Origin: Cantharellus purpuraceus
Lineage: Eukaryota; Basidiomycota; Agaricomycetes; Cantharellales; Hydnaceae
NCBI GenBank assembly: GCA_025174535.1
Contig: JALBUN010000002.1
Location: 248,001 to 312,000, forward strand
Direction of reading: 5' to 3'
DNA length: 64,000 nucleotides
In this document: piece after piece, positions 1 through 9,374 of the stretch
Numbering within the stretch: the first letter of the stretch is position 1
Layout of the letters: each line of letters begins with the position of its first letter
Position numbers and translations under genes: made by a program
The notes under the pieces: generated by a model
Database searches by the model: none
What the model saw: only the letters and a program-made list of their open reading frames with translations
Told to the model about the DNA's origin: nothing

Positions 1-22
1 CCCCACAACATACTCCGACCCC

Positions 23-68
23 GACCCAACCTCCAACCCAACCTCCAACCCAACCTCCAACCCAACCT
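23..68. repeat. 12-bp minisatellite, about 3.8 copies
   Basis: The unit CCAACCCAACCT is repeated head to tail. It sits just past the chromodomain of element A and is read as a four-residue Arg-Leu-Gly-Trp repeat in the pol frame. A closely related 12-mer forms the longer array at 19037-19228, which links the end of element A with the terminus of repeat R1. Confidence 0.85.
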
Positions 69-2017
69 CCGACCATCGAGTTCGGACACGGAGATCCATG
101 AGGACTCTTCATCGGTGCCTTCGTACCCAGTCCATTTGACTAAGTACTGGAGCTTGCACTTGTATTGACGGTCGATCTTCGAGTCCAGGATCTCAGATAT
201 CTATCTAAGTACTGGAGCTTGCACTTGTATTGACGGTCGATCTTCGAGTCCAGGATCTCAGATATCTCATATTCATTGTCTCCTTCGATGATGATTGGGG
301 GAGGTGGGGGTTGCGTGCGACCGGAGATCTCGTTCGTAGTAGTGGGTTCGAGCATTGATATGTGGAAGACTGGATGACCTGCTTGGAAGTGGTCCAGGAG
401 GCAGAGGGTGAAAGACCTGCTGCCTGCGCGAGCAATGACCTCATAAGGACCTAAGTATTTCTCGGAGAGTTTCTTTGATGGATGGGTGGTCCGGAAGTGT
501 TTGGCCTTAACGAATACTTTGTCTCCAATTTGCAGGTCCGGAGCCGGAATGTGGCATTGGTCTGTGGAGACTTGATATTGTTTCTGAGCATCGGAGATGG
601 TCTCTCGGAGATGTTGGTGTAGTTGATCGAGGTCGGTTACGAATTGGTGGGCTTTGGTGGAGGCAAGTTCTTTCTCGGGGTGGACGGAGATGTTCGGATG
701 GTAGCCTTTATTAGCAAAGAACGGAGAGATGCCAGTAGTCGTGGTTGGAGCGTTGTGGTAGGCAAACTCTGCGATCGGAAGTAGATCAGCCCAGTTGTCT
801 TGTTGATAGTTGCAATAGATTCGGAGGTATTGTTCCAGGGACTGATTCATTTGTTCTGTTTGTCCGTCTCCTTCAGGATGGTATCCGGAGGTGAAATGAA
901 GCTTCATGTCGAGAGCCTTTCCTAATGTGCGGAAGAAGGAGGACACGAACTCTGAGCCCTGATCGGACGTGACATGCGATGGGACTCCATGTTTAGAGAA
1001 TACATGGAGGACGAACAACTTAGCTAGTGAGGCGGAGGTGATGGTGTCATGCGTCAGAATGAATAGTGACTGTTTGGTGAATCTGTTGACAATCACAAGT
1101 ATGGTGTCATATCCGAGCGATGGGGGGAGCTTCTCTATGAAATCCATGGAGATGGAGTTCCATGGTTGCTCCGGGATTGGAAGTTGCTTAAGCGTTCCGT
1201 AGGGTTTGTGCCTTTGCAATTTTGAGTGCATACATGTGGTGCAGGAGTTACAGTAGTGTTGAATGTATTCTCACATTTTTGGCCATACATAGTCTCGTTG
1301 GATTAATCCTTGTGTGTGATTTTGCCCAAAGTGGCCGGAGATTGGGTGATCATGATAATACTGCAAAATTTGGAGTCGGAGGCCATTGGCGTCGGGGACG
1401 TATATCTGGTCGTTGTGTCGGAGGTGCCCTTTGGGGTCAAGTGACCATTTCAGATTGGAAGGGTTGTCCAAGTGTTTAACTGCAATAGGATCGGATCGGA
1501 GTGATGAGTGGATGTTGGAGCAGAGTTGGTCGATGTCCATAATGGTGACAGCTTGGAGGGTGGGAGTCATGAGGGTGGATGCCCATAGGGACGATGCCAG
1601 CTGCTCGTTAGTGAACACAGGATGAAAGTTGTGTGGGTTTACAGTGGCATAGTCGCTATTCCCCTCTTTAGGGTAGATGTCCCAGCATCTAGTTAATGCG
1701 TTGGGCTTTGCTCCAAGTCGACCAGGACGGAAACGGATAATGAGATTGAACTGAGATAGGTATTCGGACCATCGGACCTGTCTCCGGGTGAGCAGTTTCG
1801 TTGTGGAGAAGTATTCCAAGTTCTTGTGGTCCATTATGACATCCACTGGATCGGAGGGACCCTCAAGGTAGTGTCTCCATATCTGGAAGGCTTCATATAT
1901 GGCAAGGAGCTCTTTGTCATGGATGTCATAGTTCAGTTCGGGGGGCGTAAATGTATGCGAGTGAAAAGCGATTGGGTGGACTTGTCCATCGTCCGGGGAG
2001 ATGATGGACAGGATTGC
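60..2017 (-). pseudogene. element A pol, 3' part: RNase H C-terminal half, integrase, chromodomain
   Basis: The RNase H remnant contains the YDIHDKELLAI motif and an HPGRxxxxPDALTR-like linker. It is followed by the integrase zinc-binding region (Cys-x2-Cys in NSCTTC), the catalytic core (SMDFIEKLPPS, then TSDQGSEF, then the GYHPEGDGQTEQMNQ block with the last acidic residue) and a chromodomain whose YEISEILDSK start is visible at about 280-310. A TGA at 1271-1273 interrupts the zinc-binding region where an Arg codon is expected. A 65-bp tandem duplication at 141-270 shifts the frame inside the chromodomain; after it the rest of the chromodomain (YLVKWTGYEG) reads in another frame. The 5' junction at about 2017 is the insertion point of the nested fragment. 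Confidence 0.85.
141..270. repeat. 65-bp tandem duplication inside chromodomain
   Basis: The 65-bp stretch starting TAAGTACTGG at 141 is repeated immediately at 206. Because 65 is not a multiple of three, it shifts the chromodomain reading frame of element A. Confidence 0.95.
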
Positions 2018-2223
2018 TGACGAGCCAGGACACATCGAGGACGCATATCGAACCACTCTGACAGTCCAACTCCGCCAGCGTCTTTTCATATCAACTTTTA
2101 AATAGCGCCGCAACTCCCTATCCACCTCAGTCTCTAATTCGAGCCATCGATCGTCACTCATGTTTCATCGCCATCGATCATTATCAGCCTTCTATTCACA
2201 CCGATCCTTTCATCATCATTCAC

Positions 2224-2658
2224 ATGGCTTCCCATTCTATTCCCCTCTCCAACATCACTTCTAATAATACGTCACACTGGTCTCTGGACACAGAGGACTA
2301 TCAAAAATACGCCGAGCTCCATGGGCATGTTAAGCCACCTCCACGTGTCAAAATACTTCCAAAACTCTTTCAACGTCCAAGATCCCCACCATGTCTCTCT
2401 TATGCCATTGGCGATCCCATATTCTTTCACAATTCCATTGAACCATATACATTCCTCGACATTTCACCTCTATATCGTAACACGGATAGAAGAGTCGAAC
2501 ATGAGGTAGAATTTCAGTCGCCATCGCTGACCTATCCTCCCACTTCAATCCGACTCAGGTTACATCGTGTCAGGCAAAGGGACCAAATACTCTTGGAACG
2601 GGATACCATATGGAGACGGATCACTAAGACAATAAGGAGTATTTGTTGTGGATGCTGA
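2224..2658 (+). CDS. accessory ORF of Ty3-type element (ORF3-like), 144 aa
   Basis: The frame starts with ATG and is open for 144 codons. No known domain was recognised. It is clearly related to the 145-residue product at 9375-9812 of element B: both have Trp-Ser-(Leu/Val)-Asp near residue 20, a Pro-Pro-Pro-x-Val stretch near residue 40, a Tyr-x-Ile-Gly-Asp-Pro-(Ile/Leu)-Phe block near residues 60-70, a Pro-Tyr-x-Phe block just after, and a basic C-terminus ending in Cys. In both elements the ORF lies upstream of an LTR or LTR-like region, so it is likely a 3' accessory gene of this retroelement group. Function unknown; no signal peptide or membrane segment is obvious. Confidence 0.6.
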   Translation: MASHSIPLSNITSNNTSHWSLDTEDYQKYAELHGHVKPPPRVKILPKLFQRPRSPPCLSYAIGDPIFFHNSIEPYTFLDISPLYRNTDRRVEHEVEFQSPSLTYPPTSIRLRLHRVRQRDQILLERDTIWRRITKTIRSICCGC

Positions 2659-2990
2659 CGGAAGTCCTCATGTGACTCAGGGTCAATTAACCTTCGGAGC
2701 CGTAGGGAAGATGGTATTGGTGGACGTTTCTATTGTTCTTTTATATGACTCACCCCTGTTTCATCTTTTAATTCATTCATACACGACTTACTCATCTATT
2801 TTTGGTTCTTTTATTACTCATCACCCCCTATTCTTACAAAGATTACCCCCTATCTGTCGTTTCATTTCTCCATGATTACCCCCTTTAGTAGTTCAACTTC
2901 ACACGCTTCGTCAGCTGGCTTGATCAGCATTTCTTGCATCATATTGCATCATTTGCTCCTCATATTGTGTTGTTGTGCCCTGGGGATTTG

Positions 2991-2998
2991 TATATAAA
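2991..2998 (+). promoter_or_regulatory. TATA box in LTR-like region
   Basis: TATATAAAAG lies downstream of the accessory ORF and is followed by a run of short CTCTA/CTACGCTCTA repeats. In LTR retroelements this is where the U3 promoter sits, which supports reading 2700-3425 as an LTR. Confidence 0.5.
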
Positions 2999-4352
2999 AG
3001 GGCGCTAGTTTTCGCCTTTGGAATCAATCAACAAGTTTTCAGCCAACGCTCTAAAGTCAAAGTCCACGCTCTAAGTCTACGCTCTACGCTCTACATCACA
3101 ATCCATCATCTCTACACCGAGGTAAACACCTTGGTTCAACGATCAGATTTCCCTCCGCCACCGAGAGGTTGATTCTCCTGAAACCAGCTTTCGCGTACCT
3201 CCCAACCGGGCTCCGCATTGTCATCCAGTCACAGAGCACGATCAGCCATCGGGACCGACCTTTTGCTCCCATCCTCATCCAACCACAGAGCACTATCCCA
3301 CTTCCCTGTTACGTACTCCTCGCCCTGATTGATCTTTGGAGTGCTGAACAACTGCGTTACACACCGTCTGCTTGCTAGGACCGTTGCGCGCAGGCTTATA
3401 GGATCTATTCCTTAAGCGAACCGACATCGCGGCAAGTGCATAGTCGGAGGCATCGATCTCTAATAAGATAGGAACGTCTGGAACCCAATGAGTCAGTATC
3501 GGAGCGGAAGTAAAGGCCTTTTTCAAGGTCTCAAAGCTCTGTCTACATTTGTCAGTGAAATTCCATTGGATACCCTTCCTAGTGAGTTGGGTGAGTGGAA
3601 CAGTGATATCGGAGTAGCCGTGAATGAAGCAGCAGTAGAAGTTGGCAAACCCTAGGAAGGACTGTACGTCCTTGACTTTCTGGGGTTCCAGCCATTCCTG
3701 TATGGCTTTGATTTTGTCATCAGACATTGTCAATCCTGCCGGGGAGAGGATATAGCCTAGGTATTCGACCAAGTTGGAGTGGAATTTGCATTTGTCAGCG
3801 CGGGCGAAGAGGCCATGCTTTCAGAGACGTCGGAGTACATCTCAGACATGTGTCTGATGTTCTTCTTTGTTGTCCAAATATACCAGAATGTCATCTAAGT
3901 AAACGAGGATGGTCACATCGAGGAGGTCGGCGAAGGTATCATTCATGAACTGCTGGAAGGCGGCCGGAGCATTGGTTAGTCTGAAGGGCATGACGCACCA
4001 CTCGAAAGATCCATATCATGTGTGGAAGGTCGTTTTCCATTTGTTGCCTTCTTGGATGCGGACTAGATGGTAGGCATGTCGGAGATCTATTTTGGAGTAG
4101 ATCTTAGCCTTTTGAGGACTTTCAAGTAGGTCCGCGGTGCGGGGTATCGGGTATCGGTCTTTCTTGGTGATCTTGTTGAGTCCACGGAAGTCGACACATA
4201 GACGGAGTGATCCATCCTTTTTGTGGACAAATAGGACCGGAGCTCCATGAGGAGATAGGGATGGGCGGATGAAGCCCGTGGCCAAGTTCTCGTCTATGAA
4301 TTTTCGGAGAGCCAGTAGCTCTTTTTGGGATAGCGAGTAGATAGGGCCAAGT

Positions 4353-4556
4353 GGAGGGGTGGAGTTGTCATCCAGTTCGATCTTGAGATTGTATGGTCAG
4401 TGTTCCGCTAGGGAGTCGGCTTTAGACTTGCTGAACACGTCGGTGAACTCATGATGGAGGGGTGGAGTTGTCATCCAGTTCGATCTTGAGATTGTATGGT
4501 CGGTGTTCCGCTAGGGAGTCGGCTTTAGATTTGCTGAACATGTCGGCAAACTCATG
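4353..4556. repeat. 102-bp tandem duplication in element A pol
   Basis: GGAGGGGTGGAGTTGTC starts at 4353 and again at 4455, with the following sequence repeated. The length keeps the frame. The two copies already differ at several positions, mainly C/T changes, one of which makes the TGA at 4397-4399 that the second copy lacks. Confidence 0.85.
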
Positions 4557-5263
4557 ATACTCCTTAGGAACCATAGATAGGTCTGGTGGAGTTGATTGGG
4601 CAGAACGAGGGGCAAGGAATATTGGATTGGAGAGGTGGACCTGGAATGTGTGAGAGCCATCCAGTTTGCTTAGTCTGATGAAGACCATAGCGTCCACCAG
4701 CGATATAAACGGTGGGGTAGGCAGAGTATCTATCAGAGCGGAGTCAGTGGAGGCAGAAGATAGTTTCACACCTAAAGTTGCTGGTGACATCGGGGATGAC
4801 ACAGCCTGTACTGGAGAACAAAATGTGATATGGCCCAATGCCCAGTCAATCAACGGATTGTAGCAGGTGAGCCAATTATGTCTGAGAACCACAGAACAGC
4901 TGGAGTCAAGTGGAGTAACATAGAATGTAAGGTTCTGGATATCTCCGACAGAAAAACGGATAGACAGATCTATAGCTCGTGAGATAACAGCATTAGTAGT
5001 GCCATCAAATAATCAGAGTGATATCAGAGTTATGGTTTATGTATGGAGTTTATGTAAATCAGAAAAAGAGGAATTGAGGAAACAATGAGTAGAACCGGAG
5101 TCAATTAATGCTTGAATAGCGGTATTGGGAATGGAGTTGGAGTAGACAAGGAGGGTAAGGGAGTCGGAGTGGGAAAGAGTGGATGCGTTCAGGCGGACCT
5201 CGTTTGTCATACAGGGAGTACCAACGCAGCCCTCAGCCCATACGGAGGCTATAGGACTGCTTA

Positions 5264-5273
5264 CTATTTTTTT
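5264..5273 (-). other. candidate -1 frameshift site, A AAA AAA followed by gag stop
   Basis: On the minus strand gag reads CCA AAA AAA TAG; stepping back one base gives CCA AAA AAA ATA and leads into the protease frame. A_AAA_AAA is a canonical -1 slippery heptamer and sits exactly at the gag stop, as expected for Gag-Pol made by frameshifting. A simple indel in a run of A is the alternative. Confidence 0.55.
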
Positions 5274-6361
5274 GGGTCCAATGCTTTTGCGTCGGACTTG
5301 TCTGTCATGGCATTGGTGGCATGGCCCTTTGCCTTTGCTGCAGACGAGGTTGCCTTGTTGCAATCCTTGGCTTGGTGCCCAGGCTTTCCACAGAACAGAC
5401 AGAGGTTGTTGTCCATGCAGCACTGGCGTTCCTGCTGGGTAAGTTTTCCGTCCTTCCCCAGCTTGGTGGAGAGGTCCGGAGTACTCTTGCGAGCTCTGGA
5501 GTTATTGCTGGTGCCAGAGTTGTTCTGACTGGAACTGGAAGCGGCAGCATTACCAGTGTTTGACTTCTGGCCTGAGTTGGCAGTGGTCCTCTTATCAGAC
5601 CCCTTGTTGGACTTTGGGGTCTTGTCCAATGATTTGTCCAATTTGTTGTTGGCTGAATTTTCACGGGAGACCTCGGATTGATGTTCCCAATAATGGGCAT
5701 TGATGGATTGGGCAAGTTTGCAAAGGGTAACCAAAGTATCCGGCTTACCGACATGTGATATCTCGTCCTTGATGCGGGATGGGAGTCCAACATAAAATTG
5801 GTGTCAGAGTGCGGCGTCGCCCCATTGGACTTTTGGGGCTAGCTGCTGGAAACTCACAATGTATTTTGCGATTTTGTGATTTTCCTTCATCTGAAGTCGA
5901 TCAAGTTCATTCTCAGCATTGGCCTTGGGGTTGTAAGGACCAAAATTGGTCCGAAGTTTGGAGATGAAGTCAGAGTAGTCATCTGACCATATCAGGTCAT
6001 CAGAGTCATCCATGAGTGCTGGCTCAAAGTAGTCCAGTGCGGTGCCCTTGAGATAGGACATGGTGAAGGTGACCTTTGCCTGATTGGATGTGAACGTGTC
6101 GGGGCGGTCATGGAAATTCAACTGGCATTGCACCGAGAATGGCTGGAGCTTTTGTGGATCAGAGCCATTGAATGGGTCGGGTTCTTGGACCTTGGTCCAG
6201 GACTTAGGAGCTTGTGGGTTACGGATGCTGCTGGCAAGCAGGGAGATGGCTTGTGCCAGATTTGGAGAGGGGGGGGTGTCATCTTCTTCATTGATGGCCT
6301 CTATGTGGTCCATCGGTTCTTCGATGACCTTGGGAATGGTGTCAATGCTGGGAGTGGGCAC
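5264..6361 (-). pseudogene. element A gag with zinc knuckle
   Basis: The N-terminal part (6361-5804) has the conserved retrotransposon gag core (DPFNGSDPQKLQPF, then YLKGTALDYFEP). One TGA at 5804-5806 separates it from the rest in the same frame (HQFYVGLPSRIKDEI), so a single C-to-T change of CGA would explain it. A zinc knuckle CLFCGKPGHQAKDC lies at about 5360-5405. The frame ends at a TAG (5264-5266) directly after seven A, and protease continues in the -1 frame. Gag packages the element RNA into virus-like particles. Confidence 0.85.
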
Positions 6362-6438
6362 CTTGATGGTTCATGTGCATGCGGAATTGGCGGTGGATCA
6401 TGGCATTGGTAGGAGTGAGTATGGCAGTTTGAATATAC

Positions 6439-8290
6439 TGTTATGCACTAGGTCCGATTGGGGGTCAGAGATTGGGTTGGAGGTTTCGTTGGAGTCAGAG
6501 CAAGTCATGGGGGGTCGGAATGGACTTGGCTTCAGCTTATGTGCTGCGCCTTCACTAATACCGGTGTCCAAGATTTCGGAGATGGAGTACGACTTAGAGA
6601 GTTAGGATCAGACTTAGGAACTAGGCGTGATTTGATATTCAAACTGGGGAATGAAGTCCCCAGTCGGGCAACTTAAATACATATTTTGAAATCTAATAAT
6701 AATTACTCCGGTGATGGGTCTCTGAGGCTGACAGCCTTACATGAGTATGTCCAAGTCCGATGGGGACGGATGTCCGGGTTCCTATGGTGATGCTGATGCA
6801 TCAATCGGAACTGGAGATGGATGGGCAGAATTGGCAGTGACAATCGGACAGGTAGATGGAGACATGGCAGTTTCCAAATGGAGTATAGATTTCATATGCA
6901 TGGGGATCTGAGTGGATTGGACGGGGATCTGGGCATTAATGAATATAGTCATAACAAGGAAGAGATGGAATGGAGATGGAAGGAGGAGGAGGTGACTGGG
7001 GCAGGGGTGACTAGTCACCCGGGGAGTCTGAGTGTGCCAATATGGGCATGGACCCCCAAGGTCGCCATTTTCTCAGTCACACAGATGGAGTTGACCCATC
7101 TGACAACTGCCCCACCGGTAGACTTGCTGGTGTGTTTGTGACCATGACCATTAGTTACAGAGGGTGCAGCTGAAGAGGATGACATGGCAGAGGCAGAGAG
7201 GGCGGAAGCAGAGGTGGATCCCAATGTAGACATGGAGCTCAATGCAAATGCAGAGCCTGAGGCAGGTGTGGATGTTGGGATGGATAAGGAGCCTGATCTG
7301 ACCTTGAATCGTTACAAGGAAATGGCCTGGGTAGCTGTGGTTGAAGCTTGCAAATGGGTGGAGCTATATGCTGCTACCATGAAGAAGAATCTCAAGGTCA
7401 CAGTTTTCTCATTGAAGGTGTACCTGAGCGCTGATATGGAGAAGCGGGAGGCAGATCGGAGGGTCATATGGTGTAAAGCAGAGGATCATGTAGTGGTGAC
7501 TTGCAAGAAGGAGCTGCGTGTTGCTAGGTCAGCAATTCAACTTCGCAAGTGCAAGATGGAGAAGGCTGCAGCAGAGCAGCAGGGCAAGGAGGAGGAGAGG
7601 GAGCACTTGGAGGCCGCGTCAAAAAGGAGTGGACCTCTCAAGGCTCTGGCTCCAACGGAGCCAATCAGCAGTCTGGTCATAATATGTGACTTGTGTTGTG
7701 ATGCAGGCATGGAGTGTGTATGGCCCACTGGTCCAACCTGCCACCTTCGGCCCTGCAATTGTTGTCAGGGTCAGAAAGGAGAATGCAGGATTGATGGCAA
7801 GTTCGATCCCCAAAGTCAGAGCGTCAAGCCCTGACTAGTGGTACAAGGAGGGATGGAGAAAGAAACAGAAGGTCATCCGACCAAAAGGCAGTGGACAGAG
7901 ATGGGTGCTGTGGCAGCTGGAGGTAGCAGTGTCAGATCAGAGGCAGTGATGACTGGGGCAGGTATGGGGCATGTCTCCATGCCCAACAGCACTGTGGGCC
8001 AGCTTATTCAGCTGGTTAACCTGCAGTTGGAGCACCTCCGGTGAATGGAGGGGTTGTTAGTGGAGTTAGTGAAGATGATGAAATGGAAGGAGGTTCTGGA
8101 GGGCCAGTGGACTGCTGAGTTGCATCAGCTGCAGAAGTTCATGGCCCCCTTGGATGAGGATTTGGACATGGGGGATGAGAAAGATTGGGTGTCAGATGTA
8201 GAGAGTGATGATGAGTCAGAGACGGAGCTTGAGGTAGACAAGGGGAAGGGAAACAGGAAGTGCAATGTATAACTAAAAATGATGAAAATG
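6439..8290 (+). repeat. repeat R1, left copy (inverted relative to 16498-19258)
   Basis: The terminus TGTTATGCACTAGGTCCGAT at 6439 is matched, inverted, at 19258 and at 20879. The shared sequence continues through the block CAACTTAAATACATATTT (about 6670), a Cys-rich coiled-coil gene and an acidic tail up to about 8290. Identity to the right copy is high by eye but with many small changes. Because the terminus reads ...TAACA on the minus strand next to the gag of element A, part of R1 may be the LTR of element A. The other end of such an LTR was not found. Confidence 0.7.
6821..8272 (+). pseudogene. Cys-rich, coiled-coil R1 gene, left copy
   Basis: Three adjacent frames (6821-7141, 7184-7834, 7838-8272) read one broken protein. 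It has an N-terminal acidic Ala/Glu-rich part, a charged helical part (KCKMEKAAAEQQGKEEERE), a Cys cluster CDLCCDAGMECV...CHLRPCNCCQGQKGEC at about 7690-7785 that resembles the paired-Cys modules of fungal Zn2-Cys6 proteins, a leucine-rich LQLEHLR coiled coil, and a very acidic tail (DEDLDMGDEKDWVSDVESDD). Stop codons separate the parts at 7832-7834 and 8042-8044. The family is unknown to me beyond its repeat context; DNA binding is only a guess from the Cys pattern. Confidence 0.55.
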
Positions 8291-8959
8291 ATTTTGATTG
8301 TAATACTTTGGAGTGGAGAAAAACAGGTTGGAGTGAGATTTTTTTGGAGGTTGGGTAGACTTATAATTTTCTTTGTGACTTGTAATAAAATGATGATGTG
8401 AGATAATAGAATTAGAGTCAGTGATGGAACTTAAAGATTCATAAGAGGACCAGGTTTGTCTGGATGAGTGGAGTGAAAATTGGAGATGAATTCAGATGCA
8501 TGATGTTACATTCTGTAACACCGAGTTCTGATCTCCGGATTCCATCTCCACCTCCATCAACTCCGGACCCCACCATTGTTCTCCTCATTAGACGCTTGTT
8601 CGGAATCATGTCAGTATACAATATTCTGATGTATAGGAGATATACATCAGGATTTCAATGATACATAAAGCCAGGGAGTTACAATTTGGATATCTTAAAA
8701 GATTTCGGATGTGTGAAATTTTCATAAATATAAACATATATTCTATATTTTAATAAACTTTAAAAGATGAGATATTTGGTTGAGATGAACATAATCATTT
8801 ACATGGATATAATAGGAATATATGTATTAATATAATTGGTATTATATAGGGTATTTAGATATACAAATACCAGGTGGGGATTAAAGATAGTTCAAATTAT
8901 GTTACAAGTATTGTATAAGAAAGAATCAATGATATTTGGATGTTCCCTCAAGAGAGTTG
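8291..8959. other. AT-rich spacer, no gene seen
   Basis: The stretch is strongly AT-rich from about 8650 to 8940, with many TATA and ATATA runs. A 17-bp imperfect palindrome TGTTACATTCTGTAACA lies at 8505-8521. No coding frame with family support was found. It ends at the LTR of element B. Confidence 0.6.
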
Positions 8960-9321
8960 TGTGAGGGCGACGCTGATGACGAGGCCACAACAACAAGATA
9001 CTCAATAAGTGAGAGCCGATAAGAAATAATGCCAGCTGGTACAGCGGATATCCTCAGTCTATACAGCTGTTTCTGATAAATACATGGGACTTACCTGGTA
9101 CAGCGGATATCCTCAGAGATCAAGCTGAGGGGATCACACTGCACCAAGGCGAGTCTTTATACTAAATGATGGAGACGGATAGGAGAACCAAGATAGGGGA
9201 GGAAAGATAGGGGAAGTGATAGGGGCAATGAAATAGGGGAGACGCACCCTGACAGGCTGCGCTGATAGGGGTGTCAAGAGAAAATACTAAAAATAGAATA
9301 TGACTTATTTGAACCCTGACA
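8960..9321 (-). repeat. element B 3' LTR (362 bp)
   Basis: Starts TGTCAGGG and ends CCCTCACA on the minus strand. It contains four copies of GATAGGGG (plus strand) in U3 and a 22-bp direct repeat beginning CTGGTACAGC at 9036 and 9095 in the transcribed part. It matches 14670-15031 base for base as far as I can read. Confidence 0.95.
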
Positions 9322-9334
9322 TCACCTCCCTCTT
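9322..9334 (-). other. polypurine tract of element B
   Basis: AAGAGGGAGGTGA on the minus strand abuts the 3' LTR start TGTCAGGG. This is the standard place and composition for the plus-strand primer of an LTR retroelement. Confidence 0.75.
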
Positions 9335-9374
9335 AATGCATGTCGTCTCGATATGCACTATCGTCCCATCCATC

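Larger units (their letters stand above)
2018..3425 (+). mobile_element. nested fragment of another Ty3-type element (accessory ORF plus LTR-like region)
   Basis: This 1.4-kb block splits the RNase H of element A: the host protein reads DYALAA up to about 3430 and resumes ILSIISPDDG below 2017. It lies in the opposite orientation to its host. It contains an open frame of 144 codons (2224-2658), then a pyrimidine-rich stretch with repeated CCCCTAT motifs like those in the LTR of element B, and a TATA box at 2991. The flanks carry ATTGC (2013-2017) and ATCGC (3426-3430), which could be a target duplication with one C-to-T change. No matching LTR is seen at its left end, so it appears to be a 5'-truncated 3' end. 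Exact limits are inferred. Confidence 0.6.
3427..5423 (-). pseudogene. element A pol, 5' part: protease, reverse transcriptase, RNase H N-terminal half
   Basis: The protease shows the ALIDSGSTHCF active-site motif (about 5080-5110). The reverse transcriptase shows [15 protein letters not shown], the palm ([10 protein letters not shown], with the two catalytic Asp) and the connection SFLGFANFYC; RNase H begins with LLEIDASDYA and is then cut by the nested insertion at about 3426. In-frame stops lie at 3821-3823, 4016-4018, 4397-4399 and 5013-5015 (TGA on the coding strand), and TAA at 5037-5039. Each TGA sits where related elements have Arg. A 102-bp duplication (4353-4556) repeats 34 codons between protease and reverse transcriptase. 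Confidence 0.85.
1..6438 (-). mobile_element. Ty3/gypsy chromovirus A, decayed, truncated by window edge
   Basis: Reading on the minus strand, the order is gag with a zinc knuckle, aspartic protease, reverse transcriptase, RNase H, integrase, then a C-terminal chromodomain. That domain order is the Ty3/gypsy chromovirus (Metaviridae) layout. The 5' side ends at about 6438, where the repeat terminus CTAGTGCATAACA (minus strand) begins; the 3' side runs off the window. The coding frame is broken by at least six TGA stops and one TAA, a 65-bp and a 102-bp tandem duplication, and an inserted fragment at about 2018-3425. The element cannot be autonomous. Its LTR limits could not be fixed because the 5' flank merges with repeat R1. 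Confidence 0.85.

Noticed and set aside
2018..2110. Plus frame DEPGHIEDAYRTTLTV ending in a stop as the pol C-terminus of the nested fragment
   Set aside because: Plausible by position but no clear similarity to the pol end of element B.
6439..8521. Reading the whole R1 left copy as a 2-kb LTR of element A (TGTTAC...TAACA ends)
   Set aside because: The supposed far end at 8521 is not shared by the right R1 copy, whose homology stops near 16490, so the limits are unproven.
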